From positions 2,232,001 to 2,296,000 of the forward strand of contig NZ_CP130058.1 in NCBI RefSeq assembly GCF_030644365.1: 64,000 nucleotides of DNA, given 5' to 3'. The translations under genes were made by a program, and so were the position numbers. Of this stretch, positions 37,306 through 46,351 are shown piece by piece (the first letter of the stretch is position 1; each line of letters starts with the position of its first letter). Origin of the DNA: Schaalia sp. HMT-172. Its GTDB lineage: Bacteria > Actinomycetota > Actinomycetes > Actinomycetales > Actinomycetaceae. A model generated the notes under the pieces. That model made no database searches. It saw only the letters and a program-made list of their open reading frames with translations, and was not told the DNA's origin.

Positions 37306-38850
37306 TTAGCAGGGGGTGGCGTCGGGGGTGCCGGGCACGGGAGTCCCGGCGGGGATCGTCTCGGGGTACTCGCCGGTGAAGCAGCCCAGGCACAGGGAAT
37401 TGCCCTGTCCGGTGGCCGCGACCATCCCGTCGATCGACAGGTAGGCCAGCGAGTCCGCCCCGAGGTGCGCTCGCACCTGCTCAACGTCCATGGAGGACGC
37501 GATGAGCTCCGCGCGCGTCGGGAAATCGATGCCGAAGAAACACGGCCACAGCACCGGCGGGGACGAGATGCGGATGTGCACCTCGGCGGCCCCGGCCTCG
37601 CGCAGCATCTTGACGAGCGCGCGCTGCGTGTTGCCGCGCACGATGGAGTCGTCGATGACGATGAGGCGCTTTCCTTCGATGACCTCGCGCAGGGGGTTGA
37701 GCTTGAGGCGGATACCGAGCTGGCGCAGGGACTGCGTGGGTTCGATGAAGGTGCGCCCAACGTAGGCGTTCTTCACGAGGCCCTGCGCGAAGGGGATGCC
37801 GGCCTCCTGTGCGTAGCCGATGGCGGCGGGCGTGCCCGAGTCGGGGGTCGGCATCACCAGGTCCGCGTTGATGGGGTTTTCCCGCGCGAGAGCGGCCCCC
37901 ATCTCGTGGCGCGCGGCCACGATGCGGCGCCCGCCGATCGTCGTGTCGGGGCGCGCCAGGTACACGTACTCGAAAACGCAGGTGTTGGCGCGGCGCACCG
38001 CGAAGCGGCGCGAGTGCACGCCCGAGGCGTCGATCGAGATGAGCTCGCCGGGTTCGACCTCGCGCACGACGGTCGCGCCGCACAGGTCGAGGGCGGCGGT
38101 CTCGGAGGCGATAACCCAGCCAGAAGCCAGGCGCCCCAGCACGAGCGGACGGTAGCCGTGCGGGTCGCGCGCCGCGTACAGCGTGTTCTCGTCCATGAAG
38201 ACCAGGGAGAACGCGCCCTTGATGCGCGGAAGCACCTTCAGGGCGGCGCCGACGAGGGGAGCGGGCTCGGGATCGGTGACCGACGAGGCCGGGGCGGCCT
38301 CGTGCCGGTCCGCGTCACCGGGCGTGACGGCGGGGCTCGCGATGAAGGGGGCGGGCCCGGGGATCCGGTCGGCCATGCCGAGGAGGGCGGTCACGAGGGA
38401 GGTGTCAGTGGAGGCTCCGCGCTCAAAATCCTCGCCGTCGTCGGCGATGTCTGAGGCCAGCTCGCGCAGCTCCGTGGTGTTCGTCAGGTTGCCGTTGTGG
38501 GCCAGGGCGAGCGTGCCCGTGGGGGTGGGGCCCAGCGTCGGCTGGGCGTTGCGCCACACGTCCGCGCCGGTTGTCGCGTAGCGCACGTGCCCCAGGGCGA
38601 TGTGACCACGCAGGCCCTGGAGGGACTGCTCAGAGAACACCTTGGAGACCAGCCCCTGGTCCTTATAGACGAGGATCTGCTTGCCATTCGAAGTGGCGAT
38701 ACCAGCGCTCTGCTGGCCTCGGTGTTGCAAGGCATAGAGGGAGAAGTAGGTCAGGCGGGAAACGTCCTCGCCCGGGGCCCATACCCCGAAGACGCCGCAG
38801 TGATCGTGCGGGTGATCGTCTCCGAAGAGTTCCTGATCGGACAGTGTCAT
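37306..38850 (-). CDS. purF: Amidophosphoribosyltransferase
   Basis: This encodes 514 residues and carries out the committed step of purine synthesis (PRPP + Gln to phosphoribosylamine). A 17-residue propeptide precedes the catalytic Cys of HDHCGVFGVW, which becomes the N-terminus after processing. YALQHRGQQSAGIA marks the glutaminase domain and VIDDSIVRGNTQRAL marks the PRPP-binding loop. Between residues about 160 and 200 there is an Ala/Pro/Asp-rich insertion (GDADRHEAAPASSVTDPEPA) not expected in PurF. At DNA level it contains the GACGAGGCC/GGCCTCGTG hairpin at 38282-38304. A divergent Fe-S protein gene starts 200 bp upstream. Confidence 0.97.
   Translation of the reverse strand: MTLSDQELFGDDHPHDHCGVFGVWAPGEDVSRLTYFSLYALQHRGQQSAGIATSNGKQILVYKDQGLVSKVFSEQSLQGLRGHIALGHVRYATTGADVWRNAQPTLGPTPTGTLALAHNGNLTNTTELRELASDIADDGEDFERGASTDTSLVTALLGMADRIPGPAPFIASPAVTPGDADRHEAAPASSVTDPEPAPLVGAALKVLPRIKGAFSLVFMDENTLYAARDPHGYRPLVLGRLASGWVIASETAALDLCGATVVREVEPGELISIDASGVHSRRFAVRRANTCVFEYVYLARPDTTIGGRRIVAARHEMGAALARENPINADLVMPTPDSGTPAAIGYAQEAGIPFAQGLVKNAYVGRTFIEPTQSLRQLGIRLKLNPLREVIEGKRLIVIDDSIVRGNTQRALVKMLREAGAAEVHIRISSPPVLWPCFFGIDFPTRAELIASSMDVEQVRAHLGADSLAYLSIDGMVAATGQGNSLCLGCFTGEYPETIPAGTPVPGTPDATPC
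38282..38304. repeat. E-type hairpin repeat inside purF
   Basis: GACGAGGCC and GGCCTCGTG flank a 5-nt loop. The repeat lies in the extra linker of PurF and is read in frame as APASS-type residues. Confidence 0.65.
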
Positions 38851-39049
38851 GTCTGGCTGCGAGACGGGAAGCACTCTCTCACTCTGGCATACTTTTCCGC
38901 CGTTGGTGGCGCGTATCCACGTTGTAATGAGCACATCTGCACCGCTGAGCAGGTGAATCGGCGCGCAATTGCGCACGCTTTGCCTGCGGATTCGGTCGCC
39001 TCGTGGCCGGGATGACACAATGGAGTACAGCAAAACCAGAGGAGGAAAC

Positions 39050-41566
39050 GTGGCCAATCCGACGCTGAGCGCCATCATGTGGGGCTTCGCCCTGCTGATC
39101 AGCGCCCTGGCCCTCGTCTCGTTCGGGCGAGGCCTGACGCACATGTGGCGTACCGTCGCAGCGGGAACACCGGATCCGGGGCGCCTGACGCCCGTCGGCA
39201 AACGAGCGTGGGGCGTCATCTCCGCGGCCCTCACCCACCGCGAATTCAAGGGGCGCCCGTGGATCAAGGCGGCCCACTGGCTCGTCATGGTCTCCTTCCC
39301 GATTCTGTTCCTCACGCTGGTCACGGGTTACGCCCAGCTGCGCGTCCAGACCTTCACGCTCCCCCTCCTCGGCCACTTCGCGCCGTGGGAGTGGCTGACC
39401 GAGGTCTTCGCGTGGGGCGGCCTGGCCGGCATCATCGGCCTCATGGTCGTGCGCCAGCGCGCGGGGCGCGGCACGGCCGCTGAGGCAGCCCTCTCCAACG
39501 ACGACCCCGACGGCGCGGCCGCCGCGGCCGACCCGGAAGGCACCCCGCCCTCGTCCCTGACCCGCCCCCACCCGCGCGACTCTTCCCCGCGCGGCCTCGC
39601 TTCCCGGTTCCTGGGCTCAACCCGCTGGCAGGCGCTCTTCGTCGAGTGGGTCATCTTCATCGTGTGCGCGTGCGTCGTGGCCCTGCGCGGCCTCGAATAC
39701 GCGCTCTTCAGCGTCACTCCCGGCCTCGAGGCCCACGCCTCCGCCCTGCATTTCCCCCTCACCGCCTGGCTCGGCGCGCTCTTCGCGGCGGCCACCTCCT
39801 CCTCGGCCACCGCGCTGGCCAACGCGATCGTCCTAGTCAGCGCCCTCAAGGTCATCACCTCCATGACCTGGCTGACGGTCATCGGCATCCAGACCGGCAT
39901 GGGCGTCGCCTGGCACCGCTTCGTCGCAATCCTCAACCTGTACACGCGCCGAAACGCCGACGGCACCAAGTCCCTGGGCCCAGCCGACCACATGCTCATC
40001 GACGGAAAGCCCGTCACCAGCGAGGACGACTTCGATGACCTGCCCGAGGACACGGTCCTCGGCGTGGGCACAATCGACGACTTCTCGTGGAAGGCCCGCC
40101 TGGACCTGTACGCCTGCACCGAATGCGGCCGCTGCCAGGAGCTGTGCCCCGCGTGGAACACCCAGAAGCCCCTCTCCCCTAAGCTCCTCATCATGGGCCT
40201 GCGCGACCACATGGAGTCCGCCTCCAACGTGCAGATCGTCGAGCAGGAGGAGGGCCACCAGAAGCTGGAAGACGGCGAGGTCCTCCTCGACAAGGGCGTG
40301 CCTGCCTCGCCGCACTCCTTCGACCTGGTCTCCGCCCTGTCCCTGTCGGGCGCGACCGGCCCCGAAGGCGTCTCCGCGGTCACCGCCCCCCTGGTCCCCG
40401 AGGTCGTCTCCGAAGAGGTCCTGTGGGACTGCACGAACTGCGGCGCCTGCGTCGAACAGTGCCCCGTCGACATCGAGCACATCGACCACATCCTCGACCT
40501 GCGCCGCCACCAGGTCCTCATGGAGGGCGCGTTCCCCCGCGAGCTGGGCCGCGCCTTCCGCGGCATGGAATCCAAGGCGAACCCCTACAACCAGCCGGCC
40601 CGCAAGCGCATGGACTGGGCGAAGAAGCTGGACTTCGACATCCCCGTCGTCGGCGAGGACATCGAGGACGCCTCGCAGGTCGACTACCTGTTCTGGGTGG
40701 GCTGCGCGGGCGCCTACGACGACACCGCGAAGAAGACCAGTGCCGCCGTCGCCGAGCTGCTGCACACGGCGGGCGTGTCCTTCGCGGTCCTCGGCTCGGG
40801 CGAGTCCTGCGCGGGCGACCCTGCCCGCCGCGCCGGCAACGAGGCGCTCTTCCAGATGCTGGCCGCCCAGGTGATCGACACGCTCAAGGAAGCCAAGCCC
40901 CAGAAGATCGTCGTCTCCTGCGCTCACTGCTTCAACACGATCGCAGGTGAGTACCCCGAGCTGGGCGGCTCCTTCGACGTCGTCCACCACACGCAGCTCC
41001 TCAACCGCCTGGTGCGCGACGGCCTGCTCACGCCGATGGCCCCCGCGTCCACGGACTCCACTGCCCCCACGGGCGAGGACACCACGGACGAGGCCGGGGC
41101 CGGGTCCACGGACGGCGTGCCCCAGGCCGGTGCACCCCTGAAGGTCACCTACCACGACGCGTGCTTCCTGGGCCGCCACAACCGCGTCTACGAGCCGCCA
41201 CGCGAGCTCGTCGGCTCCCTGCCGAACGTGGAGCTCGTCGAAATGCCGCGCAACCGCGACCGCGCGATGTGCTGCGGCGCGGGCGGCGCGCACGCCTGGT
41301 TCGAGGAGACCCGCGGGACCCGCATCGCGGACGCCCGTATCGTCGAGGCCGCGTCCACGGGCGCGGACGTCGTCGCGACTGCCTGCCCCTTCTGCTCCCA
41401 GATGCTCGGCTCCGCCTCGGGCACGTCCGCCGGCTTCGTCTCGGCCGACGCCACCGACCCAGGCTCCGCAAGCACCGACGCCACCATGGCCTCGCCCGGC
41501 GGCAAGCTCCCGGAGGTCCGAGACGTGGCCGTCATGCTGCTGGAGGCCGTCAAGCGCGGGCAGTAA
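39050..41566 (+). CDS. Membrane-bound (Fe-S) oxidoreductase, heterodisulfide-reductase-like
   Basis: This encodes 838 residues from a GTG at 39050 behind an excellent GGAGGAAAC site. The N-terminal ~300 residues have about five membrane spans of NarI/cytochrome-b-like type. Two 4Fe-4S motifs follow: CTECGRCQELCP (about residue 353) and CTNCGACVEQCP (about 461). The C-terminal part holds two CCG-type cysteine domains, with SCAHCFNT and MCCGAGGAHAWFE. It resembles mycobacterial Rv0338c and GlpC/HdrD-like proteins. It probably passes electrons between a soluble donor and membrane quinone; the substrate is unknown. The linker before the last domain (TTDEAGAGSTDG) contains the GACGAGGCCGGGGC motif at 41087-41100. 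Confidence 0.88.
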   Translation: MANPTLSAIMWGFALLISALALVSFGRGLTHMWRTVAAGTPDPGRLTPVGKRAWGVISAALTHREFKGRPWIKAAHWLVMVSFPILFLTLVTGYAQLRVQTFTLPLLGHFAPWEWLTEVFAWGGLAGIIGLMVVRQRAGRGTAAEAALSNDDPDGAAAAADPEGTPPSSLTRPHPRDSSPRGLASRFLGSTRWQALFVEWVIFIVCACVVALRGLEYALFSVTPGLEAHASALHFPLTAWLGALFAAATSSSATALANAIVLVSALKVITSMTWLTVIGIQTGMGVAWHRFVAILNLYTRRNADGTKSLGPADHMLIDGKPVTSEDDFDDLPEDTVLGVGTIDDFSWKARLDLYACTECGRCQELCPAWNTQKPLSPKLLIMGLRDHMESASNVQIVEQEEGHQKLEDGEVLLDKGVPASPHSFDLVSALSLSGATGPEGVSAVTAPLVPEVVSEEVLWDCTNCGACVEQCPVDIEHIDHILDLRRHQVLMEGAFPRELGRAFRGMESKANPYNQPARKRMDWAKKLDFDIPVVGEDIEDASQVDYLFWVGCAGAYDDTAKKTSAAVAELLHTAGVSFAVLGSGESCAGDPARRAGNEALFQMLAAQVIDTLKEAKPQKIVVSCAHCFNTIAGEYPELGGSFDVVHHTQLLNRLVRDGLLTPMAPASTDSTAPTGEDTTDEAGAGSTDGVPQAGAPLKVTYHDACFLGRHNRVYEPPRELVGSLPNVELVEMPRNRDRAMCCGAGGAHAWFEETRGTRIADARIVEAASTGADVVATACPFCSQMLGSASGTSAGFVSADATDPGSASTDATMASPGGKLPEVRDVAVMLLEAVKRGQ

Positions 41567-41625
41567 CGCACGCGCACGGCACGCACCCCTACAGTGTGCA
41601 CCGCACGCACACACAGCAGACAAGA

Positions 41626-41659
41626 GGGCGGCCCCGCGGGAGAACCTGCGGGGCCGCCC
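41626..41659. terminator. Terminator hairpin between convergent Fe-S protein and molbindin genes
   Basis: GGGCGGCCCCGC and GCGGGGCCGCCC pair perfectly with a 10-nt loop, followed by CCTTCGTCT. It probably serves both strands. Confidence 0.75.
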
Positions 41660-41675
41660 CTTCGTCTAAAGAAAA

Positions 41676-41888
41676 TCAGTCCTCGACGCCGACGATAACG
41701 TTGGAGGCCTTGATGACGGCGACGGCCTTGGAGCCGACGGTCAGGCCGAGCTCCTCGATGGCGGCGTTCGTGATCGACGAGGAGATGACCAGGCCGGGGG
41801 CGACCTCGATCTTGACAATGCCGTTCACGGCGCCCTCGGAGACCTCAACGACGGTGCCGGGGAGCTGGTTGCGTGCGGAGAGCTTCAT
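41676..41888 (-). CDS. Molbindin (TOBE/Mop domain) molybdate-binding protein
   Basis: This encodes 70 residues, a single Mop domain. The start MKLSARNQLPGTVVEVSEGA and the repeats AVNGIVKIEVAPGLVISSSI and SKAVAVIKASNVIVGV are characteristic. Such proteins assemble into hexamers that store molybdate or tungstate in the cytoplasm. GAAAGG lies upstream of the ATG at 41888. No molybdate transporter or cofactor gene is nearby in the window. Confidence 0.92.
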   Translation of the reverse strand: MKLSARNQLPGTVVEVSEGAVNGIVKIEVAPGLVISSSITNAAIEELGLTVGSKAVAVIKASNVIVGVED

Positions 41889-41964
41889 GGTGTGCCCTTT
41901 CCTTCGTATGGATGTGAGAACACAGCCACACTAGCGGGTAACACGCGCTTCGTCTACGGCTGGC

Positions 41965-43662
41965 CTATTCCCCGTCTCCAGGGGAGATTTCCTCCAGGCC
42001 GACGAGGAAGCCGTCCTCGTCGATGACGTTGCCGCCTACGAGGGTCGCGATCATGCCGGCCGCCTTCTCCACATCCTGCGTGGAACGCAGGCGCTCGAGG
42101 CGCGCGGTGCGGCTCATCGTGCCCGCTCCGGGCGTCGGCGCCGTCCCAGGCAGCCAGCGCACCTGGTACTCGATGATGGCCCCGGCCGTCCACGGCTCCC
42201 AGCGCAGCACACGCGGGGGCGTGGGAACCGCGTGGACCTCGATCATCATGTCCGAACGGTTGCCGATTGGGCTCATCAGCGCGTAACCGTCAACGACCTG
42301 CGGCTTATCGCGCTGGGCTTCGAGCTCCTCGCGAGCCTTGGCGATCTTCGAGGCGATATCCTTGCGGACCGGCCCCAGCTCAGCCTTCAGCTTCTCGATG
42401 TGGGCGGCCTGCGCGGGGCTCAGCGCCGGGGCCTTCGGGGCCTCGGGAACGATGTCGCGCGCGTCCTTCATCTGCTCGAAACCGGCTCGTTCACGCATGG
42501 CCTGCAGCAGGTCCTCGGGGTTGATCCAGCGCGGCGAATACACCGTCAGGTTGACCGCCGAGTCCGCGTCGGGGACCATCACGTAGCCGCTACCCGCGAT
42601 GCGCATGCCGCCCGCCAGTCGGCGCGCCATGCGGTGGAGGGCCTCGAGCACGCGGTACTCCAACCCGATGGGCATACCCTCGGGGAAGGCCTTCGCCCAC
42701 TCCCCCATCACCGCGTTGGCCTGCTGCTTGGCGCGAGCCACCGGGCACCGCAGGATCCATGCGTTGGTCAGCGTCGACGGGGTTCCGAGGTCGGCGCGGG
42801 TCGGCTGATCCAGCGACCACGGGCCCACGAGTTCAGCCTCTGAGGACAGGCGCAGACGCCCCGGGGCGATCCAGCCGGCCTCGTCCCACATGGAGATCGC
42901 GAGGGCCTCCAGCTCGGCCGGGTCCACCGCCTCCGACACGAGGAACAGGTGGTGTTCCCTGGCCTCGTTCAGGTCGATGACGCCAGCCGGCTCACTCACC
43001 TCGATCGCGGCCGCAATCGGGACGGCGGCCTCGGCGCTGGTGATCTCGCCGTCGGCCGCGACCTGGAAGGCGGGGTCTGTCGTCGTCATCCCACCCAGCG
43101 ACACATTCGTCTGCGTGAGCGGATTCCCGGTCGTCGCGGCGGTGAGCATCGGGTCCGCGAAGCTGTGGTGCGCGCTCGCCATGCGTTCCTTGAGGGAGCG
43201 CCTCACCGGCGAGGCCTGGGGAGCCTCGTCCCTGTTGGTGACCTGGTCTGCGCGCGGGGTCATGCCCGGCAGCGCGACGCCCGTGATGACTCCGGTACGC
43301 ACCGCCGAGGAGGACTGGTCCCCCGTGCTCTCCTGCGCGGGGCGCTCCGACCGTGCCGGCGCGGGCACGCCAAAAGCGGGCGTCGGCGCGGGGGGCTCGG
43401 CGAGCGGCGGCGCGGCGGACACGGGAGCCTGAGTGGGCTCGGGCGCGGGGGGCTCGGCGAGCGGCAATCGGTCGGCGGACACGGGAGCCTGAGTGGGCTC
43501 CGGCGCGGGCGGCTGGGCGAGCGGCGGCGCGGCGGACACTGGAGTCTGAGTGGGCTCGGGCGCGGGCGGGAAACTCGGGTCGGCTGACGCGGCGCGGGCG
43601 GCGCGCTCGGCGCGCATGCGTTCGAGCCTGGAGGGAGGCGGAGGAGGATAGAGCGCCATCAT
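41965..43662 (-). CDS. Large hypothetical protein with Pro-rich N-terminal repeats
   Basis: This encodes 565 residues; two adjacent ATGs (43662, 43659) follow the dcd stop by one base, so it is in the dcd operon. I do not recognise a family. Residues 1-170 are disordered and contain about three copies of a PPAPEPTQ(A/T)PVSA-type repeat. Residues about 220-410 look globular (DLNEAREHHLFLVSEAVDPA, WDEAGWIAPGRLRLSSEAEL), with a helix rich in Lys/Glu near 430-470. The C-terminus has a beta-rich part (RWEPWTAGAIIEYQVRWLPG). No signal peptide or membrane span is evident. An E-type hairpin lies in frame at 43208-43231. Confidence 0.7.
   Translation of the reverse strand: MMALYPPPPPSRLERMRAERAARAASADPSFPPAPEPTQTPVSAAPPLAQPPAPEPTQAPVSADRLPLAEPPAPEPTQAPVSAAPPLAEPPAPTPAFGVPAPARSERPAQESTGDQSSSAVRTGVITGVALPGMTPRADQVTNRDEAPQASPVRRSLKERMASAHHSFADPMLTAATTGNPLTQTNVSLGGMTTTDPAFQVAADGEITSAEAAVPIAAAIEVSEPAGVIDLNEAREHHLFLVSEAVDPAELEALAISMWDEAGWIAPGRLRLSSEAELVGPWSLDQPTRADLGTPSTLTNAWILRCPVARAKQQANAVMGEWAKAFPEGMPIGLEYRVLEALHRMARRLAGGMRIAGSGYVMVPDADSAVNLTVYSPRWINPEDLLQAMRERAGFEQMKDARDIVPEAPKAPALSPAQAAHIEKLKAELGPVRKDIASKIAKAREELEAQRDKPQVVDGYALMSPIGNRSDMMIEVHAVPTPPRVLRWEPWTAGAIIEYQVRWLPGTAPTPGAGTMSRTARLERLRSTQDVEKAAGMIATLVGGNVIDEDGFLVGLEEISPGDGE
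43208..43231. repeat. E-type hairpin repeat in the hypothetical gene
   Basis: GGCGAGGC and GCCTCGTCC flank CTGGGGA. The repeat encodes the DEAPQAS part of the disordered region. Confidence 0.55.
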
Positions 43663-43663
43663 G

Positions 43664-44245
43664 TCACCGTTCGATGCGCGTGCGCGTGAAGCGCTCGTGG
43701 GTGCGCGACGGCGTCGGACCGCGCTGCCCCTGATAGTGAGAGCCGAGTCCCTGCGAACCGTAGGGATGCTCGGCCGGGGAAGACAAGTCGAAGAAGCACA
43801 GCTGCCCGATCTTCATCCCCGGGTAGAGCAAGATCGGCATCGTCGCCGTGTTCGACAGCTCGAGGGTCACGTGCCCGGAGAAGCCGGGGTCGATAAAGCC
43901 CGCGGTGGAGTGGGTGAGCAGGCCGAGGCGCCCGAGCGATGACTTGCCCTCCAGACGTGCCGCAATGTCGTCTCCGAGGGTGACGAGCTCGTAGGTGGCG
44001 CCCAGGACGAATTCGCCGGGGTGCAGAACGAAGGGCTGGTCCGGGCCGACGTCGACCTGGTGCGTCAGGTCCGACTGATCCGCCGCCGGGTCGATCACCG
44101 GGTAGCGGTGGTTATCGAAGAGGCGAAACAGGCGATCCAGCCTCACGTCGATACTGGCCGGCTGGACCAGATCACGGTCCAGCGGATCGAGGCGGATTCG
44201 CCCGGAGTCCAGGGAGGCGTTGATGTCGCGGTCACTGAGCAGCAT
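43664..44245 (-). CDS. dcd: dCTP deaminase (dUMP-forming type)
   Basis: This encodes 193 residues and supplies dUMP for thymidylate synthesis. The motifs [40 protein letters not shown] and [14 protein letters not shown] are close to the mycobacterial enzyme. That enzyme is bifunctional and converts dCTP to dUMP directly, so the same is likely here. The C-terminal [14 protein letters not shown] closes the trimeric active site. The ATG at 44245 follows a normal leader. The next gene begins one base after its stop. Confidence 0.96.
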   Translation of the reverse strand: MLLSDRDINASLDSGRIRLDPLDRDLVQPASIDVRLDRLFRLFDNHRYPVIDPAADQSDLTHQVDVGPDQPFVLHPGEFVLGATYELVTLGDDIAARLEGKSSLGRLGLLTHSTAGFIDPGFSGHVTLELSNTATMPILLYPGMKIGQLCFFDLSSPAEHPYGSQGLGSHYQGQRGPTPSRTHERFTRTRIER

Positions 44246-44289
44246 GACACGATTGTCGCATACTCAGCGCCGCGACAACAGCCTCAGAG

Positions 44290-44889
44290 TCAGACGAGGG
44301 GCTGGCCCGATGCGTCGCAGCCGTAGGAGCCGGAACGCATGAGGATCATGATGAACTCGATGAGTGCCCAGATGGCGGTGATGGGCAGGCCGATGATGAT
44401 AACGGACAGAATCAGCTGGATCAGGCCGCGGCTGTTGTAGCCCAGGTAGAAGTTGTGGATACCCAGCGGGCCCACGAAGAACGCCAGAAGCAGGGCAAAG
44501 ATCCACTGCTTGGGCGGGTTCGCGTAGGCCTGCTGACCGTAGGCGGGCTGGCCGTAGGCGGGCTGGCCGAAGCCTGCCGACCCGTAGGCGGACTGCTCGG
44601 AGGAGGGCTGAGCGCCCGGCGCGCCGCCGAAGGGGGCCTGATTCGCGGCCGGCTGCTCAGGGCCAGGGAAGGACTGGGCACCTGCGGCGTCGTAGGCGGT
44701 GCCGTAGGTGGTGGAGCCCGGGGTGGCGGTGGCCTCGTCGAAGTCGGGGGCCGAGGACTGGGGGAAGCTGGGCGCCTCAGGCGCGGGAACCTCGGGGGCA
44801 GGAATCTGTTCCGCGGGGGCGGAGAAGTCCGAGGCCGGGGCCGACTCCTTCGGATCAAAGGGGGTGGCCTGGGGATCGGGCATCGTCAT
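44290..44889 (-). CDS. TM2-domain membrane protein with Pro/Ala/Tyr-rich N-terminus
   Basis: This encodes 199 residues from an ATG at 44889 with GAAAGG upstream. About 125 disordered residues end in a repetitive FGQPAYGQPAYGQQAYANPP stretch. A TM2 domain follows (PF05154), with two helices around FVGPLGIHNFYLGYNSRGLI and ALIEFIMILM. TM2 proteins sit in the cytoplasmic membrane and their function is unknown. A second TM2 gene follows upstream at 45816-46187, separated by a repeat-rich gap. The gene lies 44 bp upstream of dcd, so it may be read into that operon. Confidence 0.85.
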   Translation of the reverse strand: MTMPDPQATPFDPKESAPASDFSAPAEQIPAPEVPAPEAPSFPQSSAPDFDEATATPGSTTYGTAYDAAGAQSFPGPEQPAANQAPFGGAPGAQPSSEQSAYGSAGFGQPAYGQPAYGQQAYANPPKQWIFALLLAFFVGPLGIHNFYLGYNSRGLIQLILSVIIIGLPITAIWALIEFIMILMRSGSYGCDASGQPLV

Positions 44890-45152
44890 GACTGAGCCTT
44901 TCAATTGTCGTGGGGGCCTGGCGGCCGTACCGCTACAGCCTACCGCTACCAAGCGTCCGATCGTTATCCGCGACCACCCCGAGGCACCCCTGATTGGTCC
45001 CGGAGGTGAATTCTCGGCACACCGAGCGTCGGCGCCTGGGACCGAAGGCCGGGTATGGGACATGTCGCGGCGCTGGGGCCCCGCGACGCCTACGCAGCCG
45101 TCATCGATGGGGTGTGGGCGCCGCCGCCGAGAACGAATGGGCCCCGTCATGG

Positions 45153-45222
45153 ATGGGGGGTTTTGCACCATTAGAAGCCCCCTGCCGGCGTGTCGCGGCC
45201 CTAATGCTGCAATTCCCCCCAT
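45153..45222. repeat. Hairpin element family B, copy 2 (inverted relative to copy 1)
   Basis: The 22-bp arms match at 19 positions: ATGGGGGGTTTTGCACC(ATTAG) on the left and CTAATGCTGCAATTCCCCCC(AT) on the right. The TTTT/AATT asymmetry is reversed relative to 13383-13457 and the GCCGGCGTGTCGC core is shared in reverse, which shows common origin. Confidence 0.8.
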
Positions 45223-45272
45223 GCAGCGTCGCAGGGAGCCACTGGCGCGCGCTGGGGCGGCATGCTCCAAAC

Positions 45273-45385
45273 AATTTCGCATGCAATTCGCTTACCTGAA
45301 TATTCAACGAAGCCCACAAACGTTGCAATTCCAACGATGTGAATTCAAGGCGCACCCAAGCCTCGGGGGAATTGCATGCGAAATT
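45273..45385 (+). repeat. Hairpin element family A, copy 1
   Basis: Perfect 17-bp arms (AATTTCGCATGCAATTC and its complement) enclose a 79-nt core. The core contains ACCTGAATATTCAACGAAG and AACGTTGCAATTCCAACGAT. The core is conserved in copies at 54350 and, inverted, at 51636. Confidence 0.88.
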
Positions 45386-45738
45386 AAGGGAGCACACCAG
45401 GCAGAGAGCCACGCGGCACCGCTGGCGACGATGCTGGCACTGCCGACCGGCAGTTACCCACCCGCGACAACCTGAACACACGACGACTCACGCCCACCCC
45501 GAAACACCCGGCCCGGAAGCTACCACCAACGACAACGAAGCCCACGACGGCATAACGCCCGCACCGGGACCTGCCGTCAGCTACCCCCAACAACAACCTG
45601 AGCAAACGATGGTAACCACCGGCCGGGCACTGTCGGCCGACGGTCACCCGCGACGCCCCCAGACAACGCGACACCCCCAGACCCCGCAACGCCCGGGACA
45701 CTGCGACGCGGACACGCAACACCGGACACCGCGACACC

Positions 45739-45778
45739 AAAAAGGTGCGGGGCCCGGCAACAAGCCGGGCCCCGCACC
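45739..45778 (-). terminator. Terminator of the second TM2 gene
   Basis: On the minus strand GGTGCGGGGCCCGGC pairs with GCCGGGCCCCGCACC around a 5-nt loop and is followed by TTTTT. Confidence 0.9.
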
Positions 45779-45815
45779 GCGAGACTATGCGTCAGGACAG
45801 ACGCTCGTGCTCACC

Positions 45816-46187
45816 TCAGACGGTGGGAACGCCGTTGGCGTCCGCCGCATAGATCCACTTGCCCATGAAGGACATGATCATGCAGGCAATGAGGAACGCC
45901 GAGTAGCCGAGCATGACCAGCAGCACAACGCCGAAGAGGACGGCGGAATCAGAGGCGGCGGCGGCCATGTAAATGATGTTGAGGACGATGGAGGCGACGA
46001 CCTTGATGATGCCCATCTGCTTGTGGCCAAGGTAGAAGTCGCCGGCGCCGAAGCCGCCGAGGAAGAAGTTGAGAAGACCCACGGTCGTGCGGGACTTGCC
46101 CTGGACGGGGGCGTTGAAGCCGGGCTGGCCATAACCGGGCTGCTGGCCGTAGGGCTGCTGGCCGTAGGGCTGCTGAGGAGCGGACAT
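45816..46187 (-). CDS. TM2-domain membrane protein (short)
   Basis: This encodes 123 residues. A short Gln/Tyr/Gly-rich head (QQPYGQQPYGQQPGYGQPGF) precedes the TM2 core TTVGLLNFFLGGFGAGDFYL and later spans (IVLNIIYMAAAA, VVLLVMLGYSAFLIACMIM). ACAGGAGAC lies before the ATG at 46187. It resembles the C-terminal half of the TM2 protein at 44290-44889, so the two are probably paralogs. Its role is unknown. Confidence 0.85.
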   Translation of the reverse strand: MSAPQQPYGQQPYGQQPGYGQPGFNAPVQGKSRTTVGLLNFFLGGFGAGDFYLGHKQMGIIKVVASIVLNIIYMAAAASDSAVLFGVVLLVMLGYSAFLIACMIMSFMGKWIYAADANGVPTV

Positions 46188-46351
46188 GATGTCTCCTGTT
46201 GTCGATGGAATCCCAGAAAGGGTTTTCTGAAAACACGGTCAGACTAGCGGACCTTCGGCTTTTGTACAACATACGTGCGCTTTTATGCCGCACATCACAT
46301 ATTTCACCGCTGAGAACACACATTGTATGTAACCTTCCCTACACTGACAGG

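Larger units (their letters stand above)
44890..45738. other. Repeat-rich non-coding gap between two TM2 genes
   Basis: It contains family B copy 2 and family A copy 1, listed separately. The part 45470-45735 is rich in short GACAC/ACACC-type words, with no frame showing normal coding composition. I see no gene. Confidence 0.7.

Noticed and set aside
45384-45740. Open frame of 118 codons on the minus strand
   Set aside because: The peptide is Arg/Val/Gly/Ser-rich with short repeated words from repetitive DNA, and it overlaps the family A element. No ribosome-binding site supports it.
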